DNA of 64,000 bases, from the NCBI GenBank assembly GCA_021234155.1, contig JAJEKV010000197.1, forward strand, positions 295,568 to 359,567. The letters are read 5' to 3'. The notes beneath the pieces are model-generated. The model was not told where the DNA came from. It saw only the letters and a list, made by a program, of their open reading frames with translations, and made no database searches. The position numbers were made by a program, and so were the translations under genes. Shown piece by piece: positions 11,804 through 22,643 of the stretch. Origin of the DNA: Isoetes taiwanensis. Lineage: Eukaryota > Streptophyta > Lycopodiopsida > Isoetales > Isoetaceae. Position 1 is the first letter of the stretch, and each line of letters begins with the position of its first letter.

Positions 11804-12665
11804 GTGTGAGCAGAACGGCAGAGCATGGATACTCTGCACCAAAAATGAATGCACCACATATGGAGAAGTTGACGAGGCTGTATATTGAGAAGACCAGGAA
11901 GGATCCAGGTGCCAGATCCAAGTGGGTTGTGCCCAAAATAGGCAATCTAGGATCTGGCCTGGCTATAGTGTTTTTTTTTCCTCAGGCACAGATTTAGATT
12001 CCACCTGAATAATGGGCTGTTTTGTTTGCTTATGATTTGGCCATAAGAAACAAGGGAAAAAAGGGGAAGAAAAACAAAAAGACTCTTCCTCTTCCTCCTG
12101 CGTTTTTTCTTCCCCTTTTGAGCAAGAAGAAAGGGAATGGGAATGGGAATAGGCATTTTTCAATGCCGCTGCAGCAGAGGCGTGCTGGGAAGGACTTTTA
12201 CACGCGCTATGCAGCAGGGAGGGAATTTGGGCAGTTTGAAAAATTCAATCCGTGCCTTTTTTTCACCATTCCCCAGTTCTAGCGTTCCCTCCCTTGGCTT
12301 GGCGCAGAGTATGTGCCCCTTTCTCAAACCTGCAAAGCTCTGCCGCTGTCGCCATTGGATTCTGCGCAAGATCTGTTTCTCTCTGTCGCACCGCTGTCTG
12401 ATCCGATCCATTCTAGGGCTTCAACACCAAACCCAACTGGCCCTGTAGCCTTGGCTTTTGTTTTTCTTGCTTGCTTCTTATTTGGGTTTAGGGTTTAAGG
12501 CATTTCCTCCAACGTACATGGCTCAAAAATAATACAGCTTTCCCTGCAGTTTCCATAATGACCTTTCAATAACTCTTAACAATGTGTTTCCATGTACAAT
12601 TGTTTTTTTATATTTTTTTAATGTTTCCACCGTACTATATTACCACAAGCACTTCTTACAGGAAC
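11804..12665. other. Upstream region of the glucanase gene
   Basis: It should contain the 5' untranslated region and promoter of the minus-strand glucanase. A G/A-rich tract lies at 12050-12145. Overlapping frames here are short and in conflicting phases, so none is called. Confidence 0.4.
12484..12496 (-). promoter_or_regulatory. Telo-box-like motif upstream of the glucanase gene
   Basis: On the minus strand the bases read AAACCCTAAACCC. In plants such telo-boxes occur in promoters and are bound by TRB/Myb-type factors. It lies about 680 bp upstream of the tentative glucanase start. A regulatory role here is inferred from position only. Confidence 0.35.
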
Positions 12666-12784
12666 AAAATATTTTTACCCCGGTTATTGTGATTCCATCG
12701 CCAAGATATTCCCTCCCGCGGAATCACGGGCCGAGGACCCCAGATTATCCGTGCAGAGCCCCCCTTCATTATCCGTACCGGAAT

Positions 12785-13240
12785 TAAACTTCGCAGTCAT
12801 TTATACCTTCCCGAGGAATCACAACTTTGCTATTCCGCCGATGGAATCACCAATTTACGATTCTTCGAGATGGAATCACCGCTCATGTATTCCACCAGAC
12901 GGAATCACAACCGTATTATTTATTCCGCGAGAAGGAATCACAATCGTGTTATTCCACCGCATCGGAATCACAATCAGATATTTATTCCGCGAGATCGGAA
13001 TCACAATCGTGTTATTCCGCCGCGGAATCACAACCTTGCTATTCCGCCCGGAATCACAACCATCTTGATTACGCCTTGGAATCACAAATGTAAGATTCTT
13101 CGAGATGGAATCACCACGAATGCATTCCGCCTGAGCCCGATTATCACAAATCGCTATTAGGGGGGCGGAATCACAGTTTAGTGATTCCGCCGGGAATGAA
13201 TCACTCCGCCAGTGATTACGCGGATGGAATCACTGCCGAA
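12785..13240. repeat. Subterminal array of GGAATCAC / ATTCCGC palindromic units
   Basis: More than a dozen copies of GGAATCAC alternate with GATTCC or ATTCCGC at spacings of about 20-40 bp. Each pair can form a small hairpin. A few further copies lie inside the right end of the same element (about 14850-14925). Subterminal motif arrays of this kind are often transposase-binding sites, which is an inference here. Confidence 0.8.
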
Positions 13241-14845
13241 AAGCCTACGTTACACGAAGATCATGAAGCCTAAGACCCGATCATGAAGCCTAAGACCCAA
13301 TATTGAGTGATCGGATCTAGATCATGAAGAAAATTAATACTAAACCAATGGTTGAAAAAACAAGTTGGGTGTGCATGTCCATTGTTATGATTTGCCCGAA
13401 ACATTTACGGTTGGGGATTTGAACCCCTTGCACTTTGCCGAACATTTTACGGTTGGGGATTTGAACCCCTTGCCATTATCGGCAATGCCATGGGCTGCTT
13501 CAAAGTAAGAACAAAACAACAAACATACCCGTTTTAACGCAAGAACAAAAAACATAGCAAAAATGGATTAGAAACCCATTTCTTTAGATTCAACACAAAC
13601 CTAAATTCAATCACTTTAACAGATTTATTTACATCACGATTCAAACTCGTCATTAAGATCTATCTACGCGGATAGAACAATGGCCATGCTAGCCGGCCAT
13701 GCTCACCAAAGATTCCTCCTCCTTAGAAAAATGGACAAGCGTAAGAATGAAGGGTGGGTTTAACAAACTAAAATGAAAGACATGATTTTCTTTTTGCGAA
13801 GCTTTTGGACGAAAGGCGTAAGAATGAATGGTGGGTTTACATTATTGAATGCTTTTTCTTGAGGTTCGCCACTCGGTAAGAAAAATCACAAAGATCATAA
13901 TAAAGGGCTTGCACGTGGCTCTGTTAGGTTCTAAGATTTTCCAATATCAAAATAGGTTTCTCAACCGGAGTAATTAACCAAATGCCTTCCTCAATGTCAA
14001 AGCCAACTAACCCAAATAAAAACATAACTTTGGCATTTGCTCCATGAATGCACAAAAGGAAAGGAAAGTCGAATGAACTTTTGGGCCCAAACAACAATAG
14101 GAAATATAGGAGACATCGACTATCTACTATCTGAACTTCCGATCTTCCGCCGAAAAAGCCTGAATATTTCCATGGGTTTTCAAATCCGACCATTCGGATT
14201 ACATATTCCATGCGGTCCGGCGCGAAACCTTAGTTTCATATTGGTCGCCAATGATGGCCTCGCTTGATCCAGGTTCTTCAGCCCTACAAACAATACGCAT
14301 GCATTCGATTAGCACCACGCAAAGCCAAACCAAAACAGAGCAAAGCATAATAAGAGCAACGCCTCAAACAAAGGCTCAAATGTCCGTTTCTTGAAGAACC
14401 GCGTAGCATTACAACCCATTGCCTAATGAAAAAAGCAAGTTCTTAAGCTCAAAGCCTCCACCAAAACCAATTTCCGTGGCCTTCCTCTCCTCTTGTTCGC
14501 CTTTCTTAGTTCGCGGTTCGGAGAAACGGTCCTCCATAGCTATCGAAGAAAACCAACGTAAGTCTTAGTATAGCTATCGAAGAAAACCAATGTAGCTTTT
14601 AGGTCTTATTTTGCCATACCCTAAAGCTTAAAAAATGAAGCACTAAAATAGCTCTTAAAATGAAGCAATCAAATGTTTTCCCCGCCATAGCCACCATTCC
14701 TGATCTATAGAAGAAAGTAAAACGATAACAAGAAAAGAAAAGAAGGAAGATCGCCGAAAGAAGCCGCCATAGCCATAGACCGCAGCGGGCTGAAAAAAAC
14801 TCCAAGAAGAAAAGGACGTAAAATTTTGAATTTTTAGTTTTATAT
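13241..14845. other. Interior of the TIR element, no gene
   Basis: No transposase or other domain is recognisable. A roughly 50-bp unit with ACGGTTGGGGATTTGAACCC is tandemly repeated at about 13406-13432 and 13452-13478. AAGCCTAAGACCC is repeated near 13265-13300, and TAGCTATCGAAGAAAACCAA near 14537-14590. Confidence 0.5.
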
Positions 14846-15265
14846 TTCAAATGGTGATTCCGCCGCATGGAATAACAGAGTCGTGATTCCGTCCCTACGG
14901 TATTTTTATGGATATGATTCTGCGGAAGGTATAAAAAGGACGGCCAGGATGGACCCTACAAACGGATGGTCGGGATCCATCGAAGGTACACCCGACGTTG
15001 TCGCACGGATAATCGGGTCCTCCGGAGCGGATCCCGATTCCCTGGAGGGTCTGTGGATTCCGCGAGGAAGGAATATCTTGGCGATGGAATCACAATAACC
15101 GGGGTAAAAATATTTTCCATATACGGAACAAAAGATTTCCTTAAAGGAACACAAGAATTTCATTACATTATTAATCCTTCCAAATTTTCAAAATTATCAT
15201 AGTAAAATCGGACCATAAATCTTCATTATCTCAATGTCATAAAAAAAACAAAACTAAAATCATCA

Positions 15266-15395
15266 CCATGGCACTGTCTCACAAGAAAAGAGTTCATTCA
15301 CAAGGTCTTTCCAGTGACTTCAAAAAGAAGTAGTCAATGACACTATAACGACAAAAATTCCAAAACAGGAGCTTTACCATATGAGATTATATTAT
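15266..15395. repeat. Direct repeat, copy 1
   Basis: This block shares CCATGGCA.TGTCTCACAAGAAAAGAG, GGTCTTTCCAG, AATGACACTAT and AAAATTCCAA with 16586-16730 in the same orientation. The two copies lie on either side of the 0.7-kb TIR element, so they are not its target-site duplication. No coding function is evident. Confidence 0.75.
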
Positions 15396-15562
15396 TAGAT
15401 AAGGTATATAAAATCACATATAAATCTATCATACCACTCCAGAAGAGGCCTCAATAAAAAATATTGTTGACTTTTATCATTTTTACTACTTATATATCAT
15501 TGTAAAATCAAAGCTAGAAAGAAAGCTCTAAAATGTTAATAAGCCTTATGCAATTAAATTAA

Positions 15563-16261
15563 GGGAAAATTATTCAAATACCCTTAACTTTTTAGGTATT
15601 TCCCAAATTGCCCTTCACATTATCTCACTGCAGCCCATCCATCTCTATGTTGCCTTTTGAATTGTTTTGATTTCCACGTTGCCTTGCCTTCGATCCCTTT
15701 AATTGCCCTCTAATTCCTCTGATCCATTTCAACCTTTGATTCTTATCAAATGTTTGTTGCTTCAGATTCTGTACTGAGTTCTCACCCTGGCAGAAAGATA
15801 ACGAAGAATATAAAGCCCTTAAAATCTGTCTTGGAGCAACAATATTTTGAGCAAGGCCTAAACACAAAAAAACAGTAAGCTAAGAGTTTCTACATGGCAA
15901 CGTATAGCATCTTCTCGGATAGCATTACGGGGCTGCAAGATCGAATCATACTATGCTCCTAACTTTAAATTCATTAAATTGAAACTATCCTTAACATGCA
16001 TGGGAAGTAAAAAGCATACTGCTGCAGAATCCCCAACCATGCCAGCAGAACCGTAGACGAACTTCAAAGCAGAAATTGATGAGAATTTGAGGTTTAATGA
16101 AGAATCGCAGAGGTTTGATGAAAATCGGGATGATGAGGAAGTCAGGCGGGATGGTATTCGGTACACAGGCAGGAAGAAGAGGAGCATTTTGGGGATTTAG
16201 AAAATGTGAAGGGCAATCTGGAAAATACCTTAAAAATTAAGGGTATTTGGGTAATTTTCCC
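15563..16261. mobile_element. 0.7-kb TIR element with 9-bp TSD (MULE/MITE type)
   Basis: Terminal inverted repeats of about 60 bp begin GGGAAAATTATTCAAATACC on the left and are matched in reverse complement at 16203-16261. The 9-bp word TTAAATTAA flanks both sides (15554-15562 and 16262-16270). Long TIRs plus a 9-bp duplication suggest a Mutator-derived element. It has no transposase. The interior holds a 78-codon minus-strand frame (15951-16187) that is Ser-rich, so a captured host gene fragment (Pack-MULE) is possible but unproven. Confidence 0.88.
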
Positions 16262-16585
16262 TTAAATTAAGAGATATGACATGTTTTTGCAAGTAAAAAG
16301 TTCAACTCATATATTAAATTTAGAATGAAGATATCGATTATTTCTAGAATACTTTCAAGTATATCTCTTCATGATTAGTAAGAAGTTGGAGCGTACAAAT
16401 TAAAATGTAGATGCTCAAATGATACAAATGTATTCTATCGAACTCCATCTTCCCACATTCATTATTGTTTTGGTGGTTTATAAATACTTCACTTAACTAA
16501 AAGTGCAAGCTTGAGGAGGAGAAATTATCCATTGTGCATATATCTACAACTGTCTTCTACTTAGGTCATCTTACCAAGGCTAATG

Positions 16586-16730
16586 ACCATGGCAGTGTCT
16601 CACAAGAAAAGAGTTATATTCAAAAGGTCTTTCCAGCATAGACTTCGAAAAGTAGTTAATGACACTATTGCTATTGCCAACCATAAAAATTCCAATACAA
16701 GACCTTTACCATGGGACTATCACTCATATA
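16586..16730. repeat. Direct repeat, copy 2
   Basis: Partner of the block at 15266-15395. This copy is slightly longer and reads MAVSHKKRVIFKRSFQHRLR in one plus-strand frame. The basic peptide may be a remnant of a short coding exon, but it is not recognised. Confidence 0.7.
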
Positions 16731-16842
16731 TAATTCAGTTTCTTTTTCTGTTTGATGCTATTTATTTGATGCTATTTTGTTTGAAGCATCCTGGTGCTGA
16801 CACGTATGTGCAACTCTAACTTTTCATTTGCACTTCTCATTT

Positions 16843-17244
16843 TCATTTGCATTTCATTGGTTTGAAGACCCATTTCTTGCTCTGCAAGAAATCGATTGAC
16901 CTTCCTATTTCTTGCCCTGTAATCAATCCCATGTTGGGAGCGAGGCGTGCTTTCTGCAAACCATCTTGAAGTAAATTGGTTGCAAAGAGTTTGAGACCGA
17001 TAACCTTACCAAAGCGGTCATCCATCCTTCTTGCAGATCGATTGTCCTTCAGCCTTTAGGCTTCCTCCAGGGCATTACTCTTTTGCCAGAAGTTCCTGGC
17101 TTGGAGTTGGGCTTCGCCATACTGGGTCGCATCTCTGCCCTTGGCTGCCCCTTCCATCGGATCAATGCTTGCCCAAATCTGCCAATTTATAGTCATCCAT
17201 GGAACCACAAGATTTTTTATAGACCGGTCCTTCTGAGCCATCAT
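16843..17244 (-). pseudogene. Unassigned protein fragment, two frames
   Basis: On the minus strand a frame of 62 codons (17244-17056) is followed by another of 60 codons (17025-16843) in a different phase. Both have ordinary protein-like composition, with motifs such as SIKNLVVPWMTINWQIWASI and GRSIDFLQSKKWVFK. This suggests a decayed coding sequence with a frameshift. No family is recognised. A poly-T run of the plus strand (17246-17268) lies just upstream. Confidence 0.25.
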
Positions 17245-17640
17245 TTTTGTTTTTTTTTTTTTTTTTTTGTGTGCAAGGATTCTTTGCTATGCTCATGCCG
17301 CATTGACAAGTCATGAGGTTTGGCATCGTTCACGGATCTCGAATCGATGCTGGGGGTCAGCGACAATCATAGATCGCGGGGCAATCGGTCAATTTTCGAT
17401 CGACATCGGGCGGGATGCATGGAACCAGGGGATTGTCCCATTAAGAACCGGATCTTCACAGGTTCTTTTACATCCGGAGGAGGCCCAGAAGGCGGATTTA
17501 CTCATTTCAACCATTGGCAGGATGGATGGTTGATATTAGCTGCTCCTTCCCAGCTGGATTTGCCCCTTCCAATTTGGATTTGCATCTGTTGGCTTTTTGT
17601 CAAACCCAATTAGTAGCTTCGATTTTACTTTTTTTCAAAT

Positions 17641-19798
17641 AAAAAGTTAGATCATGGCCCCTATCACAACCATCCGAGTGTGGATAGGTTGCAGCCCTAT
17701 GTCGATCTATACGATGACATACAACAGCACAAGCAGGAGGGTAGGGTCATGCTCGTTGGAGACTTCAATGCCCGCATTGGCACGGAACAGCAATGAGATT
17801 TGACCCTCTGACGGATGATGATGTCTGCGGTTCAGCCCCTCGAGAAGCGGCTTGACCCACGGGCATCACCGACATTCAGTCTCGCTATGGGGGAGGTAGG
17901 CGCCATTCTTTGCTCTGCCGATCTTTGACCTAGTGATTTGCAATGGGCTAGACAATGGCGATCCTCCGACCGGACACTTGCACGCGGGGAGAACCAGGGG
18001 AGGTGGGGTCCAGTTGGTAGACTATGTTTTGGTGGCCCGGCGGGGACATGCACCTGCGTCAAATATTTTCAAGTGGGAACAAATGGTAGGGATGAGGAGG
18101 TGGACTCGCACCACCCCATCTCTACTTTGCACCGGCTTGGCGGGTTGCCCCGTGACGCCCTATCCAACACCTCCTCGTATGCCCAGCTCGAGGCCGACTA
18201 TGAGCGCTCACCGCTTCGCCCGATGCTTACGGAGGATGCGGCAAGCATCTCACAATGCTCAACTAGAGCAATGTGCGTGCGGGCTCATTGACGCATTCGA
18301 GGCAACCGCAGAGAGGTGTTCTGGGAGAAGTCGGCCCCGACAAACCTCAAGAGCTACGGCCTTTCCGTGTAACCAGTGGTTCGATGCCAAGTGCAAAGAG
18401 CGCAAATGCTGGCTCCGCCAAGTCACATACCCTGCGCTACGCTCGAATGCAGTCAAGCAATACCGCACTTTCCTCAAGGCTAGAAAGGCCAGGTACATTG
18501 CGGCCCATCAACAGGAAATATTCTTCCTCCTGGAACGTCAACCCAGGACCTTCTGGCGGAGAGTGCTCGGGAGACCAGTACGGCCCACGGGAAACGTCAC
18601 TCCAAACCAGTGGGGGCAATACCTACAACAGCTCTACAACCCAAAGGGTGCACGGGCAGCATTACCACCCCAGCAGGACCCAGTACTAGCAATCACAGAG
18701 GTGGAGGTAACGCAGGGGCTACAACATCTAGCCAATGGAAAAGCACCAGACCTTTATGGCATGCAGGCAGAGTTACTTAAGTGGGCAGGACCATCCATAG
18801 CACCGGTACTGACGGACATGTTCAACAAGGCATTGCGAGAAGGTTTTCTCCCCCAATGGACCACTAGCAGGGTTGTCCCAATCTACAATGCAGGAGACCC
18901 GCATTGCCCGGCCAATTACCAGACCATCAAGATTAGCTCAGTGTTTACAAAGCTCCTCGCCGGGATCTTCGAAAGACGAATTGACATGATGGGCGTAAGG
19001 CGCGGCAAGTCGCGGGCACTCACCAAGCGGATTGGGCCGAGGCACTCAACCATAGATCATATCTTCACGCGGGACTCGTTGAGGGCGGCCCGAACCGATT
19101 GGCAATATATGTATCGGGCCTTTGTAGACTTCGCCAAGGCTTTTTGACATTGTGCCTCGGGAAAAAGTTGTGGGCAAGATTACGGCAGCTAGACGCCCCT
19201 GCCGAACTTCGCAGAACCTGATTAATGCGGGTTATATGAGACATGCACCTACGGTTGTGACCAGGCCAGGCCGACCATTCGAGCGGTTTGGGTCCGTCGG
19301 GGTTTGACATGTATATTGATCAGGTGGAGAGCTGACTGTTGACAATGAAGGCACTTTGGAGCCCACCTCCTACACCGGATCATCGGCGGCTGATCTATCG
19401 CGACGATGTGGACCTCTAGCACACACACTCGGCGCGGACATGAAATGTCATCTCGATGCCACGACACGCGTTTTGCGGTGGACCGACATGCGCGTCAACT
19501 TAGCCAAAACCAAGGTGGTTCTCGATATCGTCCCGACGCCCGATAGCGCCTCAATCCTCACTTATCATGGCCAAAGCATTGAAGTGGTGTCCGCACAAAT
19601 ATTTGGGGTGGAGTTCCGTCGGCCATGAACTAGGACAATTCCATCCCGGGCCGCGAGCAGCCAAGATAGTTGGAAGCCACAAAAGCGGACTTGTATGATT
19701 GGGCCCACCAATTTCACCTATTCAAGGTGCTAGTAGAACATGTGCTTTTGTACGGGGTCGAGGTCTGGGGCCCAATGATTTCCCTTGCCATTTGGAAT
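17641..19798 (+). mobile_element. LINE copy 1, 5' part: endonuclease and reverse transcriptase
   Basis: This is a degenerate non-LTR retrotransposon ORF2. An APE-type endonuclease core reads VMLVGDFNARIG at 17748-17785 and then VDYVLV, followed by a damaged SDH-like HHPISTLHRL (about 18106). A long frame (17933-19147) covers the linker and fingers of the reverse transcriptase: NGKAPDLYGMQAELLKWAGP, PANYQTIKISSVFTKLL, RHSTIDHIF and FVDFAKAF. After a frameshift the active-site box LIYRDDVDL lies at about 19391-19417 and is followed by a stop. The copy is inactive. It is interrupted at 19798 by the LTR element and resumes at 25098. Confidence 0.92.
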
Positions 19799-22253
19799 TG
19801 TGACGAGCCTGCCGAGTTGACCCTCTAGGCAACTCGGGATCTTGTCAATACACGCTAATTCTAGGTTGGTATGACAAACAATTGAATATGGTGAAGAATT
19901 GAATCTTCTTCTTGCAATTTAAATTGCACACTCAAAACTCAATGAGCAAATACTTGATATCTCAATATAATCGGGTAACATTAACATCCAAAGAATCCAT
20001 ATTCTCAATGGTTACATCATCCATGTTAGCAACTCAATCCTAGAAGCTTCTAAGCCATCCATGAGCCACAACAGTGGTGCCATCGCCTTGCTCTTTCCTT
20101 TTGCACATGCACTCACTAGGGTTAGTCCTCGTGACTAAGTGGGGATCCCATAGCTGCCTCTGCATGCATAAAACATCTTGAAAGTCTTGAATAACAAACA
20201 TAAGCGACTCAAAGACACAAGAACCTATGGTGCAATGCTAGACTATGACAATAAGGAGAACATCATAAACATCAAGAGCCTGAGAACATAACCAGAGTAC
20301 CAAACCATCATAAACAAACTCGGGACAATGGGTAGCTCAGCCGACCTACATCTGAGGGCCATTTAGCGGCATGTTGCCCGACCGACACATTCAAGCCCAT
20401 GGCGGTGGTGGGGTGAACCTCATATCGCCATACCCTCTCGGCCCACGTCGGCCTTTGGAGGACCTCTTACCATGGGGTTTCACAAGAGTTGGTAGGCGTA
20501 GCAATCCCTGGCCCGGAGAACTAGCGCCCACAGTCCGCGAGCACAAGAACCACAGAGAATCCGCGGATGAACATGAGCATGCCGAGGAGCAACCCTAGGC
20601 CACCGAACCTAGAACCCCACCCGGAGGTTCCAATAGACATAATCAAATACCAAGACAACGGTAGAGCAATGCAAAGACCATGACATGTGAAGTTCATTAC
20701 AATATTTATTAAACATGTGCCTAGATCATACTCTTAGCCCTTGTCGAGGTTGCCCATACAACCTAACCATGCGAAGTAGCTAACTCATTGGTGAAGATCA
20801 TGATCACAATACAAACATGTGGAGGAAGTTCTGAGGCACCCGCATTGATGTAGCTCCAATACCTATGTAATTACTGATCAAGGAAAGATACTAACATCTT
20901 CTATAATGCAAAACTTACCTCGAAACCATCTTCCCATGAGGAATACAACGTTCCATAATGTTTATACTTTTGAATCCATTAGCTATGATGCTCTTGATAA
21001 GATACAATGCAACAACTTGAAAACTTACGATTCGCTTCGGACTAGTTGTACTTCATGCTATAGTCACATTCGAAAAACCCCAAGCTTCACATGGCTCTCC
21101 TTGTACCAATGTGGACCCGTCTCAATCTCAATAATCCTTGATGTCGATGACCGCTTATTCCTATTTCAAGATCCACATGCGAACTTGATCTTTGAAATCC
21201 TTGATCTTGGGGGTTGTTGGCTCTACATCTCATTGCTAGGCTACTTCTCAAAGATTAGCCCCATCTCCATGAGCTAAGAAAGATACTTTATCCCAAACCT
21301 TAGAATTTTACCATAGTTAGCCAATTATCAAACAATGCATATTCTTACTATTATCATTATTACGCTTCGGCTCTTCATGCTCCGATCTCCTCTGGCGCTA
21401 AGCTCAAATGCAACCCAATTCCATCTATGAGGACTTAGCTTCATACTAGGACATGCAAATAAATTGAGAAAGGCAGCAAATACAAGACCAACAAAATAAA
21501 GCACAAAACCAAAATGACAAAAACATGACATGAACACAAAATGGCGTTGGAGGCTCGGTCTTGCCGACCGGATCCAATCTAATTTTTGCCTTTTTTAAAG
21601 TTTCCATGCTGAATCGGTTGCTCTTCATGTAATATTCAGCCATTCTTGACTTAAAATCAGCCTTACAGGGATGTTTCCAATCATTGATTTTCTTCTCTAG
21701 CCTTATGAGTCTCCAACAAATTCATAATCTATCATATTTGCATGCAAAAATCATGTAATGCGGGACTAATCATGGCAGCTCATAGCACACCTCAATTGAT
21801 CAAAAGCAAAACCCCACCTGATAATTTCTTTCCACATACACCTCTGGACCCCTTGTAATTGATTGCGCCTCCAAAGATCATCTTCTAGCTCCAAGAAGCA
21901 AACTGCAGAAGAATAGGCATAGTGCAGTCAATTCTGACTCAGCATCACTATTTCTGTCATAACTTTTGCATACGGATGAGTTTTGGCTTGATCAGACCCA
22001 TTCCGGAAAGCTTACTTAAAGACCTTTCCAACAAAAGAAAAATCACCTGAAAAGGATCTCGGGTCGCCGAGATATGATGCTTCAAATTTCGGGCTCTAAA
22101 ACTGCCCAGAATTGCTCCCTACCTTCATGCTCTGCAACAATCCTTTCTCCAAAGAGACAAAACCCTAATCTCATGCTGCATATATGCCATGAATATGTAT
22201 ATACATACATAAAAATAGGTATATTGACCCATTAGGTGGCCAGGACCGTTACA
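19799..22253 (-). repeat. 3' LTR of the nested element
   Basis: Aligns throughout with 22644-25097. The differences are clustered small substitutions and indels around C/G-containing words. No conserved ORF is present. Short frames here are repeated in the other LTR and are not genes. Confidence 0.93.
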
Positions 22254-22265
22254 GTCTCCCCTTCT
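22254..22265 (-). other. Polypurine tract
   Basis: On the minus strand the bases read AGAAGGGGAGAC directly before the 3' LTR start TGTAACGG. This is the expected plus-strand priming site for LTR retrotransposition. Confidence 0.85.
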
Positions 22266-22629
22266 AAAAATTAACCCATGTCCTCATGGGTCGTGATAGA
22301 TTTACTGAAGCATTTCTTGATTCAAATCTCAGATCAAGCATAGGTCAACTCAACTCAAAACTTCAGCTCGTGTAGCAACTTACTTTACCACGATCATATT
22401 CCAATCTTACCAGCACCATCTTACAATTGCTATCATCTTACTGAACATGCCACAAGAAAGACCTTACCTTCAACATCGTCAAAATTTGCTTGCCTTGGCA
22501 TCTTCATGCTAACCACCTCTAGATATTGCTTATCCCTCTGAGGATACCATCTCTTGATGTCTCTGAAAGAAAGATCATTAACATCACAGTGCCACAACCA
22601 AACAAGCCAACTCCCAAAGATCCAACATT
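22266..22629 (-). other. Internal domain with a conserved short peptide
   Basis: The 364-bp interior has no gag or pol. A minus-strand frame (22642-22433) contains RWYPQRDKQYLEVVSMK. A near-identical peptide frame occurs in the interior of the related element at about 45190-45260, and a damaged version at about 39687-39735. The frame may be a vestigial start of gag, or a sequence kept for packaging. Its conservation across copies is seen directly; its role is unknown. Confidence 0.6.
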
Positions 22630-22641
22630 GCTCTGATACCA
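22630..22641 (-). other. Primer-binding site (initiator Met tRNA)
   Basis: On the minus strand TGGTATCAGAGC lies 2 bases inside the 5' LTR end (...CGTCACA GT). This is the standard plant primer site complementary to the 3' end of initiator Met tRNA. Confidence 0.9.
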
Positions 22642-22643
22642 AC

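Larger units (their letters stand above)
12676..15106. mobile_element. 2.4-kb TIR DNA transposon, non-autonomous (Mutator-like?)
   Basis: The first 37 bases, starting TACCCCGGTTATTGTGATTC, recur as an exact reverse complement at the right end. Weaker inverted similarity continues for about 120 bp on each side, including GATTATCCGTGC. The same 10-bp word AAAATATTTT flanks both ends (12666-12675 and 15107-15116). It is self-complementary, so it could be a target-site duplication or a TIR extension. A 9-11 bp duplication with long TIRs would suit a Mutator-like element. The interior has no transposase and only short frames, so the element is non-autonomous. Confidence 0.8.

Noticed and set aside
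13396-13482. tRNA-like T-arm words (GGTTGGGGATTTGAACCCC) in tandem
   Set aside because: Only a T-arm-like piece is present. No acceptor stem, D-arm or anticodon arm can be folded around it on either strand, and the tandem copy points to a repeat.
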